Origin: Bradyrhizobium quebecense
GTDB taxonomy: Bacteria; Pseudomonadota; Alphaproteobacteria; Rhizobiales; Xanthobacteraceae
Assembly: GCF_013373795.3 (NCBI RefSeq)
Contig: NZ_CP088022.1
Coordinates: 7,812,001-7,876,000, forward strand
Length of the DNA stretch: 64,000 bases
Direction: 5' to 3'
Shown: positions 27,183-36,905 of the stretch, one piece after another
Position numbering within the stretch: the stretch's first letter is position 1
Layout of the letters: each line of letters opens with the position of its first letter
Notes under the pieces: generated by a model
The model's database searches: none
What the model was told of the DNA's origin: nothing
The model's input: only the letters and a program-made list of their open reading frames with translations
Made by a program: the position numbers and the translations under genes

Positions 27183-27257
27183 TGGTGCTGCCAGACAGGA
27201 TTGAACTGTCGACCTCTCCATTACCAATGGAGTGCTCTACCACTGAGCTACGGCAGC
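27183..27257 (-). tRNA. tRNA-Thr (GGU anticodon)
   Basis: Read on the minus strand: acceptor GCTGCCG paired with TGGCAGC plus encoded CCA; D-arm GCTC-AGTGGTAGA-GC; anticodon stem CTCCA/TGGAG with loop TTGGTAA (anticodon GGT); T-arm GACAG-TTCAATC-CTGTC. All arms pair. The 3' end faces the accessory patch at 23.4-27.0 kb, the usual orientation for island integration, but I could not find a duplicated tRNA end. Confidence 0.96.
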
Positions 27258-27576
27258 GTGCCCGGGAAAAACTGAATCGGCCCCAAGGGCCCGTCCAAGC
27301 GGGCGGTTCTTGCCACAGGCCTCCCGTTGGCGCAAGCGAAACAGCGCCGCTGTTGCCGATGAAATCGGCAGAAACTGACGTTCCTCGCCGGTGATTCTGC
27401 CCAATCCGGCCGATTTCCGGTCCGATTGGGTTCCGATCCTGCCGGGAAGCCGGAACCGCCCGACCGCCGAATCATGCCGCCTGGCGCAACTGGCCGACCG
27501 GGCAGGGTGCGCGGGCGGCGGCCATTGGCTATGTTCGGCCTCGCGGAAGGCGCGACGGCGGTTCGAGAGTTTTGCA
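27258..27576. other. Non-coding gap between tRNA-Thr and a small protein gene
   Basis: 319 bases without a gene. It must hold the tRNA promoter (minus) and the promoter of the small basic protein (plus). GC-rich, with several short inverted repeats (ccggccgatttccgg, ccgatcctgccgggaagccgg); no assigned element. Confidence 0.35.
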
Positions 27577-27801
27577 ATGACAGGTGAGCATAACAAGGGC
27601 GGCGGGCAGGCCGGAGCCCGCGTGAAGGATTCACGACAGGATCGTCTCAAGCTGGCGCTGCGCGAAAATCTGAAGCGGCGAAAATCGCAGGCGCGCGGTC
27701 GCGAGGATGTGGCTTCCGAACCAGCCCAAGCCTCGTTAGATGACGCCTCGTTGGACGACGGCGCGCGAGACGACGCCGGCGGAAGCGAGCCGGGCCGCTA
27801 G
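27577..27801 (+). CDS. Small basic conserved protein (74 aa)
   Basis: ATG at 27577. The central segment DRLKLALRENLKRRKSQARGR is a basic helix that I recognise as a recurrent small protein of bradyrhizobia. The N-terminus is Gly-rich and the C-terminus acidic (DDASLDDGARDDAGG). Probably RNA- or DNA-associated, but no function is established from sequence. A longer in-frame start at 27391 adds an atypical stretch and is not used. Confidence 0.65.
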   Translation: MTGEHNKGGGQAGARVKDSRQDRLKLALRENLKRRKSQARGREDVASEPAQASLDDASLDDGARDDAGGSEPGR

Positions 27802-27938
27802 AGCGATTTCTGCGAGATGGACATCAGTTCGTGCAGAAAATCCGGCAAAACGACAAGCCAGGGCCTGGGTTCTGGTTCTAGTGAGAATCGAAACTCCGGC
27901 CGGTTGGCATTTGTTGCAACAAGAAGCGAGTCGCCGAG

Positions 27939-29636
27939 ATGGCCATGGATGAGACGACGATCGATCGGCTGAACGCCACCGCCACCGCCTTCCCGCGCCA
28001 TGAGCAGACCTTTCCGACCCTGACGGGGCACGAGATCGAGCGGATGCGCCGCTTCGGCGAGCCGCGCTCGTATGGGGATGGCGAGGCGCTGTTCGAGACC
28101 GGCAAGCCGGGGCCCGGCATGTTCGTGGTGCTGTCGGGCAGCGTGTCGATCTCCCAGCGCGATGGCCTCGGCCGTGTCACGCCGATCATCGACCAGGGGT
28201 CGGGGCAATTCCTTGCCGAGATCGGCCAGCTCTCAGGCCGCGCCGCGCTGGTCGACGGCCATGCCGAGGGCCCCGTCGAGACGCTGTTGCTGCCGCCCGA
28301 GCGGCTGCGCGCGCTGCTGGTCGCCGAGGCTGATCTCGGTGAGCGCATCATGCGCGCGCTGATCCTGCGCCGCGTCAGCCTGATCCAGGGCGGCGCCGGC
28401 GGGCCGGTGCTGATCGGCTCCGCGTCGGTCGGCAACATGGCGCCGCTGCAAAATTTCCTGGCGCGCAACGGCCAGCCGCATCACGTCCTCGATCCCGAGA
28501 CCGACAAGGATGCGGCCGACCTCGTCGCGCGCTATTCGCCGACACGCGCCGAACTGCCGCTGGTGGTCTGTCCGAACGGCACGGTGCTGCGCAATCCGTC
28601 CGAGACCGCGCTTGCGATGGCGCTCGGCATGATCGGCAACAGCGCGCATGACAAGCTCTACGATGTCGCCGTGGTCGGCAGCGGCCCGGCCGGGCTCGCC
28701 ACCGCGGTCTATGCGGCCTCCGAGGGGCTGTCGGTTGCGGTGTTCGATTCCCGCGCCTTCGGCGGCCAGGCCGGCGCCAGCGCGCGGATCGAAAACTATC
28801 TGGGCTTCCCGACCGGGATCTCCGGCCAGGCGCTCGCCGGGCGCGCCTTCAACCAGGCGCAGAAGTTTGGCGCCGAGATGCTGATCCCGGTCTCGATCAA
28901 ATCACTCGACTGCTCGAAGGCGTCGGGCGCGTTCACGCTCGCCACCGGATGCGGGCACACGCTGCGCGCCAAGTCGGTGGTGGTCGCGAGCGGCGCGCGC
29001 TATCGCCGGCCGGCGATCGACAATCTCGAGAGCTATGAGGGCCGCGGTGTCTGGTACTGGGCCTCGCCGATCGAGGCGAAGCTCTGCGCCCAGCAGGACG
29101 TCGTGCTGGTCGGCGGCGGCAACTCCGCGGGCCAGGCGGCGGTGTTCCTGTCGGCGCATGCGCGCCAGGTCAACATGATGATCCGCGGCGGCGGGCTCGG
29201 GGCCAGCATGTCGCGCTATTTGATCGAGCGCATCGAGGCGACGCCGAACATCGAATTGATGTTTAACACCGAGGTGACCGGGCTGGAGGGCGCGGAGACG
29301 CTGGAGCGCGTGCGCTGGCGCAGCCGGCTCGCGCCGGACGAGTTCACCATGGATATCCGCAATCTCTTCCTGTTCGTCGGCGCTGATCCGGCGACCGGCT
29401 GGCTCGAGGGCTGCGGCGTGCAGGTCGATCGCGGCGGCTTCGTGATGACCGGTGTGCAGAACGGCGAGGGCGCGCCCGCCGTGCCGCTGCTCGAGACCAC
29501 GGTGCCCGGCGTGTTCGCCGTCGGCGACGTCCGCTCCGGTTCGGTCAAGCGCGTCGGCGGCGCGATCGGCGAGGGTGCGCAGGTCGTCGCCGCGCTGCAC
29601 GGCTATCTCGCCGATGACGGCAGCCCGTCGCTGTAG
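27939..29636 (+). CDS. Cyclic-nucleotide-binding domain fused to thioredoxin-reductase-like FAD protein
   Basis: 565 residues. Residues about 25-145 form a cNMP-binding beta-roll (GEALFETGKPGPGMFVVLSGSVSI). From about 240 on is a pyridine-nucleotide-disulfide oxidoreductase: FAD motif VAVVGSGPAGLATAVYA, GGQAGASARIENYLGFP, NAD(P) motif VVLVGGGNSAGQAAVF near 388, and FAD-closing block GVFAVGDVRSGSVKRVGGAIGEG. The redox CxxC of true thioredoxin reductase is missing (GVWYWASPIEAKLC occupies that region). It is therefore not a thioredoxin reductase in the strict sense; it may be a ligand-gated NAD(P)H:flavin oxidoreductase. Confidence 0.9.
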   Translation: MAMDETTIDRLNATATAFPRHEQTFPTLTGHEIERMRRFGEPRSYGDGEALFETGKPGPGMFVVLSGSVSISQRDGLGRVTPIIDQGSGQFLAEIGQLSGRAALVDGHAEGPVETLLLPPERLRALLVAEADLGERIMRALILRRVSLIQGGAGGPVLIGSASVGNMAPLQNFLARNGQPHHVLDPETDKDAADLVARYSPTRAELPLVVCPNGTVLRNPSETALAMALGMIGNSAHDKLYDVAVVGSGPAGLATAVYAASEGLSVAVFDSRAFGGQAGASARIENYLGFPTGISGQALAGRAFNQAQKFGAEMLIPVSIKSLDCSKASGAFTLATGCGHTLRAKSVVVASGARYRRPAIDNLESYEGRGVWYWASPIEAKLCAQQDVVLVGGGNSAGQAAVFLSAHARQVNMMIRGGGLGASMSRYLIERIEATPNIELMFNTEVTGLEGAETLERVRWRSRLAPDEFTMDIRNLFLFVGADPATGWLEGCGVQVDRGGFVMTGVQNGEGAPAVPLLETTVPGVFAVGDVRSGSVKRVGGAIGEGAQVVAALHGYLADDGSPSL

Positions 29637-29676
29637 CCGCCGCAATGGGCGATCGATGCGGCGAGCACGAGCTCTC

Positions 29677-29722
29677 CCGTCATCCTTCGAGGCTCGCTGC
29701 GCGAGCGCCTCAGGATGACGGA
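29677..29722. repeat. Second-family palindromic repeat copy
   Basis: ccgtcatccttcgaggctcg..cgagcgcctcaggatgacgga, an inverted repeat with arms of about 20 imperfectly paired bases, the same family as 12962-13086. It separates the FAD protein and zf-UBP genes. Confidence 0.7.
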
Positions 29723-29777
29723 TCAGGCAGGCGAACGAGCTGAATTCGAAGCAACCGCATCCGAACGAGAGATCAAA

Positions 29778-30086
29778 ATGACAAAAGGCTGCACCCATAT
29801 CGCCGGCATCCAGGATGTCACGCCGAGTGCGCTCGGCTGCGAGGAGTGCCTGAAGAGCGGCAGCCGCTGGCTGCATCTGCGGATCTGCCGGACCTGCGGC
29901 CATGTCGGCTGCTGCGACGACTCGCCGAACCGGCATGCGACGGCGCATTTCCACGCCACCGGCCATCCCGTGATCGAGGGCTACGATCCGCCGGAAGGCT
30001 GGGGCTGGTGCTACGTCGACGAGGTGCTGTTCGACCTGTCGAAGCGCAAGACACCGCATAACGGGCCGATCCCGCGCTATTATTGA
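29778..30086 (+). CDS. UBP-type zinc-finger protein
   Basis: 102 residues made of a single zf-UBP domain: CTHI (start), CEECLKSGSRWLHLRIC, CRTCGHVGCCDDSPNRHATAHFHATGHPVIEGYDPPEGWGWCYVDE, with the ordered Cys/His ligands intact. In eukaryotes the fold binds free ubiquitin C-termini; in bacteria, which mostly lack ubiquitin, stand-alone zf-UBP proteins are common but of unknown role. The gene follows the cNMP-FAD protein gene, a neighbourhood seen repeatedly, so the two may act together. The ATG at 29778 follows gagagatc. Confidence 0.9.
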   Translation: MTKGCTHIAGIQDVTPSALGCEECLKSGSRWLHLRICRTCGHVGCCDDSPNRHATAHFHATGHPVIEGYDPPEGWGWCYVDEVLFDLSKRKTPHNGPIPRYY

Positions 30087-30263
30087 TTCAACTTCTCACG
30101 AGGCGCACCGGCCAGGCCGTGTGACATCGGTGCGAAAATTTTTCGGCAAGTGCCGGCGCCGGTAAATTCTCATGAGATGTCGGCCGTCCTGCCATCGAAC
30201 CATGTAGCAATTTTCAAGGACGCATCGTAACGTGGTGCGGGTTCTCAACGAGGAGTGCGCCAC

Positions 30264-30764
30264 ATGACGACGCTGGTGCTTGTGCACGTCATTATCAGCC
30301 TGATCGCTATCGTCGCCGGCGTGATCGTGATGTTCGGCCTGCTCGGTTCGCGCGCGATGCCCGGACTGACCGCGATCTTCCTCGTCCTCACGATCCTGAC
30401 CAACGCCACCGGCTTCGTGATCCCGCCTTTGGTGACCGAGAAGCTGCTGCCCTCGCACATCATCGGCGGCCTCTCGCTGGTGCTGCTCGCGATCGCCTGC
30501 ATCGCGCTGTATGCGATGCAGCTCAAGGGCGCCTGGCGCCCGGTCTACGTGGTGACCGCGATGGTCTCGCTCTATCTCAATGTCTTCGTGCTCGTCATTC
30601 AGAGCTTCCTCAAGGTGCCGGCGCTGCAGGCGCTGGCGCCGGCCGTGCCGCCGAACCCGCCGTCCGGGCCGGTGTTTGCCGTGGTGCAGGGCATCGTGCT
30701 GGTGTTCTTCGCCGTGGTGATCATCGGTGCCTGGCGCCGGTTCAGGCCGGTCACGTTCGCCTGA
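30264..30764 (+). CDS. Four-helix membrane protein
   Basis: 166 residues with four hydrophobic helices (LVLVHVIISLIAIVAGVIVMF; GLTAIFLVLTILTNATGFVI; GLSLVLLAIACIALYAM; PVYVVTAMVSLYLNVFVLVI) and a fifth near the C-terminus (FAVVQGIVLVFFAVVII). Unrecognised family, similar in layout to small DUF2306-like membrane proteins. aggag at 30251-30255 supports the ATG at 30264. Stands alone between the zinc-finger and hydrolase genes. Confidence 0.7.
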   Translation: MTTLVLVHVIISLIAIVAGVIVMFGLLGSRAMPGLTAIFLVLTILTNATGFVIPPLVTEKLLPSHIIGGLSLVLLAIACIALYAMQLKGAWRPVYVVTAMVSLYLNVFVLVIQSFLKVPALQALAPAVPPNPPSGPVFAVVQGIVLVFFAVVIIGAWRRFRPVTFA

Positions 30765-30905
30765 TCCGGGTCGGATGACATCATTTCGCGGCGACGCACC
30801 GCATAGAAGATGATGTGCGGTGGCGTGCGGCATGCGCCGTCGCCCGAGGTGCGCTCACGCCGGGCGTGGGCGGACCAAGAAAACAGCAACAAGAGGAGCA
30901 ATCAA

Positions 30906-31730
30906 ATGCCCACCATCACCACCAAAGACGACGTCGAGATCTTCTACAAGGATTGGGGTTCGGGCCAGCCGATCGTGTTCAGCCATGGCTGGCCGCTGTC
31001 GTCGGACGACTGGGACGCCCAGATGCTGTTCTTCGTGGGGCACGGCTTTCGTGTCGTCGCCCACGACCGCCGCGGCCACGGCCGCTCCGCCCAGGTCGCC
31101 GACGGCCATGACATGGACCACTATGCCGACGACCTCGCGGCCGTCACCGCGCATCTCGATCTGAAGAACGCCGTCCATGTCGGCCATTCCACCGGCGGCG
31201 GCGAGGTCGTGCACTACATCGCCCGCCACGGCGAGAGCCGGGTGGCGAAGGCGGCGCTGCTCAGCGCGGTGCCGCCCCTGATGGTGCAGACCGCGGCCAA
31301 CCCCGGCGGCCTGCCCAAGTCGGTGTTCGACGGCTTGCAGGCCCAGCTTGCCGCCAACCGCTCGCAGTTCTACCGCGATCTCCCGGCCGGGCCGTTCTAT
31401 GGCTACAACCGGCCCGGCGCAAAGCCGTCGGAGGCCGTGATCCAGAACTGGTGGCGGCAGGGCATGATGGGCGGCGCCAAGGCGCATTACGACGGCATCG
31501 TCGCGTTCTCGCAGACCGACTTCACCGAGGATCTGAAGAAGATCACCGTGCCGGTGCTGGTGATGCATGGCGACGACGACCAGATCGTGCCCTACGCCGA
31601 TTCCGCTCCGCTGTCGGCCAAGCTCCTGAAGAACGGCACGCTGAAGACCTACAAGGGTTTTCCGCACGGCATGCCGACCACGGAGGCGGAGACCATCAAC
31701 AAGGATCTGCTGGCGTTCATCAAGGGCTGA
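30906..31730 (+). CDS. Alpha/beta hydrolase, non-haem chloroperoxidase/arylesterase type
   Basis: 274 residues. Oxyanion block [13 protein letters not shown], nucleophile elbow GHSTGGGEV (Ser), acid region [12 protein letters not shown] and a late His in GFPHGMP complete the triad. The sequence [10 protein letters not shown] is typical of the cofactor-free haloperoxidase/esterase group. It may hydrolyse small esters or lactones; halogenation is a side activity of the family. The ATG at 30906 follows aagaggagc. Cytoplasmic, no signal peptide. Confidence 0.9.
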   Translation: MPTITTKDDVEIFYKDWGSGQPIVFSHGWPLSSDDWDAQMLFFVGHGFRVVAHDRRGHGRSAQVADGHDMDHYADDLAAVTAHLDLKNAVHVGHSTGGGEVVHYIARHGESRVAKAALLSAVPPLMVQTAANPGGLPKSVFDGLQAQLAANRSQFYRDLPAGPFYGYNRPGAKPSEAVIQNWWRQGMMGGAKAHYDGIVAFSQTDFTEDLKKITVPVLVMHGDDDQIVPYADSAPLSAKLLKNGTLKTYKGFPHGMPTTEAETINKDLLAFIKG

Positions 31731-31885
31731 TGACGCTGCGCGTCTCAGCATCGCGCAGCCTCACCGACACCTAAGTGAAGGAGCCTGTCCGTCGTGCTCA
31801 CCTCACGAAAGATCTCGCGCTCATATATCGTCCTCTGACACGGCCCTTGCCGTTGGATCGCAGTCGTCGAAAAGGAGCACATCGC

Positions 31886-32545
31886 ATGAAAGTCATCCTG
31901 TTCGGCGCGACCGGCATGGTCGGGCAGGGCGTGCTGCGCGAATGTCTGCTCGATCCCGGCGTCGAGCGCGTGCTGGCGGTCGGGCGCAGCCCGACCGGGC
32001 AGCGCGATCCAAAGCTCGTCGAGCTGACCTGCGACAATTTCGTCGACTACAGCGCGATCGAGCCGCAGCTTGTCGGCTATGACGCCTGCTTCTTCTGCCT
32101 CGGCGTCTCCTCGATCGGCATGGACGAGGCGCGCTATCGCCATATGACCTACGACATCACGCTGGCGGCGGCGACGACGCTGTCGCGGCTCAATCCCGGC
32201 ATGGTGTTCACCTATGTCAGCGGACGCAGCACCGATTCCACCGAACAGGGCCCGCTGATGTGGGCGCGGGTGAAGGGCAAGACCGAGAACGACCTGCTCA
32301 AGCTGCCGTTCAAGGCCGCCTACATGTTCCGGCCCGCCGGTATCCAGCCGCTGCACGGGGTGCGCTCCAAGACCGGCTGGGTGCAGGCGATCTATGTCGC
32401 GACCTCGCCGCTGCTCTCGTTCCTGGTGCGGGTCGCACCGAGCTACATGACTACGTCGGAACAGCTCGGCCGCGCCATGCTCAAGGTCGCCCGCGACGGC
32501 TACCCGAGGCCAGTGCTGGAGAGCGAGGACATCAACAGCCTCTGA
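31886..32545 (+). CDS. NAD(P)-binding epimerase-like protein
   Basis: 219 residues. Rossmann start MKVILFGATGMVGQGVLREC, followed by a short HxxG-free middle and a conserved YVSGRSTDS block. The group is annotated in relatives as NAD-dependent epimerase/dehydratase or HTATIP2/TIP30-like. No YxxxK is apparent, so it may bind nucleotide without being a classic epimerase. Strong ribosome site aaaggag precedes 31886. Probably monocistronic. Confidence 0.82.
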   Translation: MKVILFGATGMVGQGVLRECLLDPGVERVLAVGRSPTGQRDPKLVELTCDNFVDYSAIEPQLVGYDACFFCLGVSSIGMDEARYRHMTYDITLAAATTLSRLNPGMVFTYVSGRSTDSTEQGPLMWARVKGKTENDLLKLPFKAAYMFRPAGIQPLHGVRSKTGWVQAIYVATSPLLSFLVRVAPSYMTTSEQLGRAMLKVARDGYPRPVLESEDINSL

Positions 32546-32634
32546 CGGGGGCGGCGGCAGGGCCGGTTCCCTCGAGCCGGATTTCCTTCGGCCAAGTGCT
32601 ACCTCAGGCGGCCGAAGGCGTTATAACCACCGTC

Positions 32635-33063
32635 ATGTCCCCACCCGCACCGCTGAAACTGATCGCCCTCGATGCCGATGACCTCGCGGTGATCTCCGCC
32701 CATGTACAGGACGCCCGCGTCCAGCCCGCCGACATCGTCTGGCGCCAGGACGAGAAACGCCTCGTGGTCGGCCTGAACCGGCTGGACTGGGAGCAGACCC
32801 TGGCCGGCGCCACGTCTTCGCGCCGGCTGATCGCCGCGCTCAGGTTCGACCGGGTGCTGGCATGCAAGTCGCGCAATATCGACCTGGAGGCGCCGCAAGC
32901 CACCCTGGAACTGCTCGGGATCGAATTCCACGCCTCCGACCCGCCGGGCGGCAGTGCGCTGCTGATGTTCGGCCAGGGTGCGGCGCTGCGGCTCGATGTC
33001 GAGTGCCTGGAGTGCGAATTGACCGATCTCGGGCCTGACGATCTCGGGGTGGGGCCGGAGTAG
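32635..33063 (+). CDS. DUF2948 family protein
   Basis: 142 residues beginning LKLIALDADDLAVISAHVQDA and continuing with DIVWRQDEKRLVVGLNRLDWE, recognisable as DUF2948, a small alphaproteobacterial family of unknown function. In Alphaproteobacteria it typically sits directly before hisD, as here (105 bases). Soluble, no signal. The stop is followed by a degenerate REP fragment (gccgggacgac). Confidence 0.88.
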   Translation: MSPPAPLKLIALDADDLAVISAHVQDARVQPADIVWRQDEKRLVVGLNRLDWEQTLAGATSSRRLIAALRFDRVLACKSRNIDLEAPQATLELLGIEFHASDPPGGSALLMFGQGAALRLDVECLECELTDLGPDDLGVGPE

Positions 33064-33167
33064 TCCTTCGCCGGGACGACGGGGAAATTGCGTGCCTGCC
33101 AAGGGTTGACGGCCATTATCCGCCGCGCCATTGAGCAGGGACCCGAATTCCTCTTCAGAAAGCCGCC

Positions 33168-34463
33168 ATGCCCGTTCGCCTGGACCGACAGAGCGCCGAT
33201 TTCGAGCAACGCTTCCGCGAATTCCTGGCGGCCAAGCGCGAGGTATCGGCCGACGTCGAGCGCGCCACACGCGCCATTGTCGATGACGTGGCGGCCCGCG
33301 GCGATGCGGCGCTGCTCGAGGCGACCAAAAAGTTCGACCGGCTCGAACTCGAGGCCGCCGGCCTGCGCATCACCGCCGCCGAGATCGACGCCGCGGTTGC
33401 GGCCTGCGACGCCAAGACCGTCGAGGCGCTGACATTCGCGCGCGACCGGATCGAGACCTTTCACCGCCGCCAGCTACCCAAGGACGAGCGCTTCACCGAT
33501 GCCGCCGGCGTCGAGCTCGGCTGGCGCTGGAGCGCGGTCGATGCGGTCGGACTTTACGTGCCTGGCGGGACCGCGGCCTATCCGTCCTCGGTGCTGATGA
33601 ATGCAGTGCCGGCCCGGGTTGCCGGCGTACCGCGGGTGGTGATGGTGGTGCCGGCGCCGGACGGCAAGCTCAACCCGCTGGTGCTCGCAGCCGCCCATCT
33701 CGGCGGTGTCTCGGAAATCTACCGCGTCGGCGGCGCCCAGGCGGTGGCGGCGCTGGCCTACGGCACCGCGACGATCGCGCCGGTCGCCAAGATCGTCGGC
33801 CCCGGCAACGCCTATGTCGCCGCGGCCAAGCGGCTCGTGTTCGGCAAGGTCGGCATCGACATGATCGCCGGGCCATCCGAGGTGCTCGTGATCGCCGACG
33901 ACACCGGCAATGCCGACTGGATCGCGGCCGATCTCCTGGCGCAGGCCGAGCATGACGTCAGCGCGCAGTCGATCCTGATCACCGACAGCCCGCGGCTCGC
34001 GGCCGATGTCGAGCGCGCGGTCGAGGCGCAGCTTGCGACGCTGCCGCGTGCGGCGATTGCGCGCGCCTCGTGGGACGATTTCGGCGCCGTGATCATGGTG
34101 GCAAAGCTCGACGACGCGGTCGAACTCGCCAATGCGATCGCGGCCGAGCATCTGGAGATCATGACCGCGGACGCCGAGGGCCTGTCCAAAAACGTCCGCA
34201 ACGCCGGGGCGATTTTCCTCGGGCCCCATACCCCGGAGGCGATCGGCGACTATGTCGGCGGCTCCAACCATGTGCTGCCGACCGCGCGCTCGGCCCGGTT
34301 CTCCTCGGGCCTCGGGGTGCTTGACTTCATGAAGCGAACCTCGATCCTGCGCTGCGGGCCGGATCAGCTTCGTGCGCTCGGGCCCGCCGCGATGACGCTC
34401 GGCCAGGCCGAGGGTCTCGATGCCCATTCACGTTCCGTCGGATTGCGCCTCAACCTCTCATGA
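33168..34463 (+). CDS. hisD: Histidinol dehydrogenase
   Basis: 431 residues. Oxidises L-histidinol to L-histidine in two NAD-dependent steps, the end of histidine synthesis. Blocks present: [37 protein letters not shown]; the zinc-ligand region [13 protein letters not shown] (His) and [14 protein letters not shown]; the near-C-terminal GSNHVLPT and RTSIL. The stop overlaps the next ATG by four bases (ATGA). The gene heads a conserved hisD-UPF0262-phosphatase cluster. Confidence 0.97.
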   Translation: MPVRLDRQSADFEQRFREFLAAKREVSADVERATRAIVDDVAARGDAALLEATKKFDRLELEAAGLRITAAEIDAAVAACDAKTVEALTFARDRIETFHRRQLPKDERFTDAAGVELGWRWSAVDAVGLYVPGGTAAYPSSVLMNAVPARVAGVPRVVMVVPAPDGKLNPLVLAAAHLGGVSEIYRVGGAQAVAALAYGTATIAPVAKIVGPGNAYVAAAKRLVFGKVGIDMIAGPSEVLVIADDTGNADWIAADLLAQAEHDVSAQSILITDSPRLAADVERAVEAQLATLPRAAIARASWDDFGAVIMVAKLDDAVELANAIAAEHLEIMTADAEGLSKNVRNAGAIFLGPHTPEAIGDYVGGSNHVLPTARSARFSSGLGVLDFMKRTSILRCGPDQLRALGPAAMTLGQAEGLDAHSRSVGLRLNLS

Positions 34464-34966
34464 ACAAGCCACCAGACGACGAGGATTCCAACAATCGCAT
34501 CGTCGCGGTGACGCTCGACGAGGAATCGATCGGCCGTTCCGGGCCCGACATTGAGCATGAGCGGGCGATCGCCATCTACGACCTGGTCGAGCAGAACCTG
34601 TTCGCGCCCGAAGGCGCAGCCGGGCCGGGGCCCTATACCCTGCATATCGCGATCACCGGCAACCGGCTGATGTTCGATATCAGGAAAGAGGACGGCGCGC
34701 CCGTGGTGGCGCATCTATTGTCGCTGACGCCGTTCCGCCGCGTCGTGAAGGACTACTTCATGATCTGCGACAGCTACTATCAGGCGATCCGTACCGCGAC
34801 ACCGGACAAGATCGAGGCGATCGACATGGGCCGCCGCGGCATCCATGACGAGGGCTCGCGCACGCTGCAGGAGCGGCTCAAGGGCAAGGTGCGTGTCGAT
34901 TTCGAGACCGCGCGGCGGCTGTTCACGCTGATCACTGTGCTGCACTGGAAGGGTGAGGGCGCATGA
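34460..34966 (+). CDS. UPF0262 family protein
   Basis: 168 residues. The mid-protein segment [32 protein letters not shown] and [30 protein letters not shown] are the family's conserved core. UPF0262 is restricted to Alphaproteobacteria and almost always follows hisD. Function unknown. Translationally coupled to hisD through ATGA. Confidence 0.9.
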   Translation: MNKPPDDEDSNNRIVAVTLDEESIGRSGPDIEHERAIAIYDLVEQNLFAPEGAAGPGPYTLHIAITGNRLMFDIRKEDGAPVVAHLLSLTPFRRVVKDYFMICDSYYQAIRTATPDKIEAIDMGRRGIHDEGSRTLQERLKGKVRVDFETARRLFTLITVLHWKGEGA

Positions 34967-35032
34967 TCCCGAAGATGATCTCCGCTTCGCCAGACGACGG
35001 GGGCGTACCCCGGTCGAAAAAAGCCTGATCGC

Positions 35033-35497
35033 ATGGAAGCGCCGCGCGCGCGCTCCCCGCAGGCCGTGCTGTTCGCATGCGGGCACAACGCCGTGCGCTC
35101 GCCCATGGCCGAAAGCCTGCTGCAGCAGATGTTCCCGCAAGGCGTCTATGTCCGCTCCGCCGGCGTGAAGAAGGGCGAACTCGATCCGTTCGCGGTCGCG
35201 GTGATGGCCGAGTTCGGCCAGGACATTTCCGGCCACAAGCCGCAGACCTTCGAGGAGCTTGAGGATTGGGAGGGGCTGAACTTCGACCTCATCATCACGC
35301 TGTCGCCCGAGGCGCACCACAAGGCGCTGGATCTGACCCGGACGCTCGCCGCCGCTGTCGAATACTGGCCGACCCCTGATCCGACCGGCACCAGCGGCAA
35401 TCGCGAGCAGAAGCTCGCCGCCTATCGCGAGGTCTGCGACGGCCTGTTGCTGCGCATCCGCCGCCGCTTTACCAAGGCCGGCGTCGCGAACCTGTGA
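35033..35497 (+). CDS. Low-molecular-weight phosphotyrosine-phosphatase-type protein
   Basis: 154 residues. The phosphate loop CGHNAVRS fits C-x5-R-S close to the N-terminus. The general-acid Asp is in WPTPDPTG. The fold is shared with ArsC-type arsenate reductases, but the second and third cysteines of thioredoxin-linked arsenate reductase are absent, so phosphatase activity is more likely. Third member of the hisD cluster, 66 bases after UPF0262. Confidence 0.87.
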   Translation: MEAPRARSPQAVLFACGHNAVRSPMAESLLQQMFPQGVYVRSAGVKKGELDPFAVAVMAEFGQDISGHKPQTFEELEDWEGLNFDLIITLSPEAHHKALDLTRTLAAAVEYWPTPDPTGTSGNREQKLAAYREVCDGLLLRIRRRFTKAGVANL

Positions 35498-35691
35498 GGC
35501 TCAGCGCAGGGACCCGGTGTTCCGATTCGCAAGGTCGGCCCCTTGTCGCCAGACTGACAAACAGCTGTGCTTATGGGGCCTTGTCGCCCACGGGGAAGCG
35601 CGATTCGCGGCCGGTTCCAAGGTTGTGCATCCATGCCCCATCCGATAGGTTCCGCCCGCGTCCGTCCCCCCGATTCAGCCCAAAAGCCCGC

Positions 35692-36321
35692 ATGCTAGGC
35701 CGTCCCAAATTCGTTCTTGCTTCCGGTTCGCCGCGGCGGCTGGCCCTGCTCAACCAGGCCGGCATCGAGCCCGACGCGCTGCGTCCGGCCGATGTCGACG
35801 AGACCCCGCGGCGGGGCGAGTTGCCGCGCGCCTGCGCCAACCGCCTGGCGCGTGCGAAGGCGGACGCGGCGCTGAAGTCGGTGCAGCTCGACGACGATCT
35901 GCGCGGCTCCTTCATCATTTCCGCCGACACCGTGGTCGCGGTCGGCCGCCGCATCCTGCCCAAGGCCAATCTGGTCGACGAGGCCGCGCAGTGCCTGCGC
36001 TTGCTGTCGGGCCGCAACCACCGCGTCTACACCGCGATCTGCGTGGTGACGCCGCGCGAGGCGTTCCGCCAGCGCCTGGTCGAGACGCGCGTGCGCTTCA
36101 AGCGGCTCAGCGACGACGATATCCAGGCCTATATCGGCTCCGGCGAATGGCGCGGCAAAGCCGGCGGCTATGCCGTGCAGGGCATCGCCGGATCCTTCGT
36201 GGTGAAGATGGTCGGCTCCTACACCAACGTCGTCGGCCTGCCGCTCTACGAGACCGTGACCCTGCTCGGCGGTGAGGGCTTTCCGATCCGTCACGGCTGG
36301 CTCAACGCCGTCGCGGTGTGA
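35692..36321 (+). CDS. maf: Maf-type nucleoside triphosphate pyrophosphatase
   Basis: 209 residues. The start motif [14 protein letters not shown] is the phosphate-binding loop of Maf; catalytic acidic residues lie in [16 protein letters not shown], and the ending block [31 protein letters not shown] is characteristic. Hydrolyses non-canonical or pyrimidine NTPs to the monophosphate, preventing misincorporation. The start at 35692 is set by homology. In many relatives infA lies just before maf; the 194-base gap here contains no infA. Confidence 0.94.
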   Translation: MLGRPKFVLASGSPRRLALLNQAGIEPDALRPADVDETPRRGELPRACANRLARAKADAALKSVQLDDDLRGSFIISADTVVAVGRRILPKANLVDEAAQCLRLLSGRNHRVYTAICVVTPREAFRQRLVETRVRFKRLSDDDIQAYIGSGEWRGKAGGYAVQGIAGSFVVKMVGSYTNVVGLPLYETVTLLGGEGFPIRHGWLNAVAV

Positions 36322-36353
36322 GATCAATCCTGATGTATCGGCATTCGCGGTGC

Positions 36354-36520
36354 ACCTCTCCCCTTGTGGGAGAGGTCAAATCGCATCGTCAGATGCGATT
36401 TGGGTGAGGGGTCTGTTTCCGCGGATAGAGACCCCTCAGCCGGCGCTGCGCGCCACCTTCTCCCACATCCGCCTCCGCCAAGGCTTCGTCGGACAAGAGG
36501 GGAGAAGGGAAGAGGAGCCG
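36354..36520. repeat. Compound palindromic repeat between maf and yacG
   Basis: A sequence of inverted repeats: ctctccccttgtgggagag (36357-36375), aaatcgcatcgtcagatgcgattt, and a long pair around gaggggtctgttt..gagacccctcag, then ccttctcccac and gaggggagaaggg. Same general class as 29-204 and 3772-3985. Confidence 0.6.
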
Positions 36521-36582
36521 GAGCATAGCGGAACACGCGGCCGCGCTCTCAATTGCCAACTGGTGTAAACTCCGTCCCAGCC

Positions 36583-36765
36583 ATGACTGACCAAGCCCAA
36601 ACACCCCCGGCCACCCCGCGCACCTGCCCGATCTGCGGCAAGCCCGCCCAGCAGGCCTTTCTCCCGTTCTGCTCGTCGCGCTGCCGCGCCGTCGACCTCA
36701 ACCGCTGGCTCAGCGGCCGCTATGTCGTTCCCGGCCGCGAGGACGACGTGGAGGACCCGGAATAG
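36583..36765 (+). CDS. yacG: YacG-type zinc-binding DNA gyrase inhibitor
   Basis: 60 residues. Four-cysteine zinc site CPICGK..FCSSRCRAVDLNRWL is diagnostic. In E. coli YacG binds gyrase B and blocks DNA binding. The C-terminal acidic end (PGREDDVEDPE) is usual. It follows maf, as in many Alphaproteobacteria. The ATG at 36583 is used; the TTG at 36553 is not preferred. Confidence 0.93.
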   Translation: MTDQAQTPPATPRTCPICGKPAQQAFLPFCSSRCRAVDLNRWLSGRYVVPGREDDVEDPE

Positions 36766-36905
36766 CCAAGATTTCCCAACAAGTTGGGGAAACAATGCCG
36801 GGCGGGCCCGCCGCGCCGAAGCCTTTGGCGAAGGCGGGTGGACACAGCGCCCCGACCTCTCTATAAACCGCCCGCTCGCTGCGGCCTTTTCGGCCCCGCG
36901 GGTTT

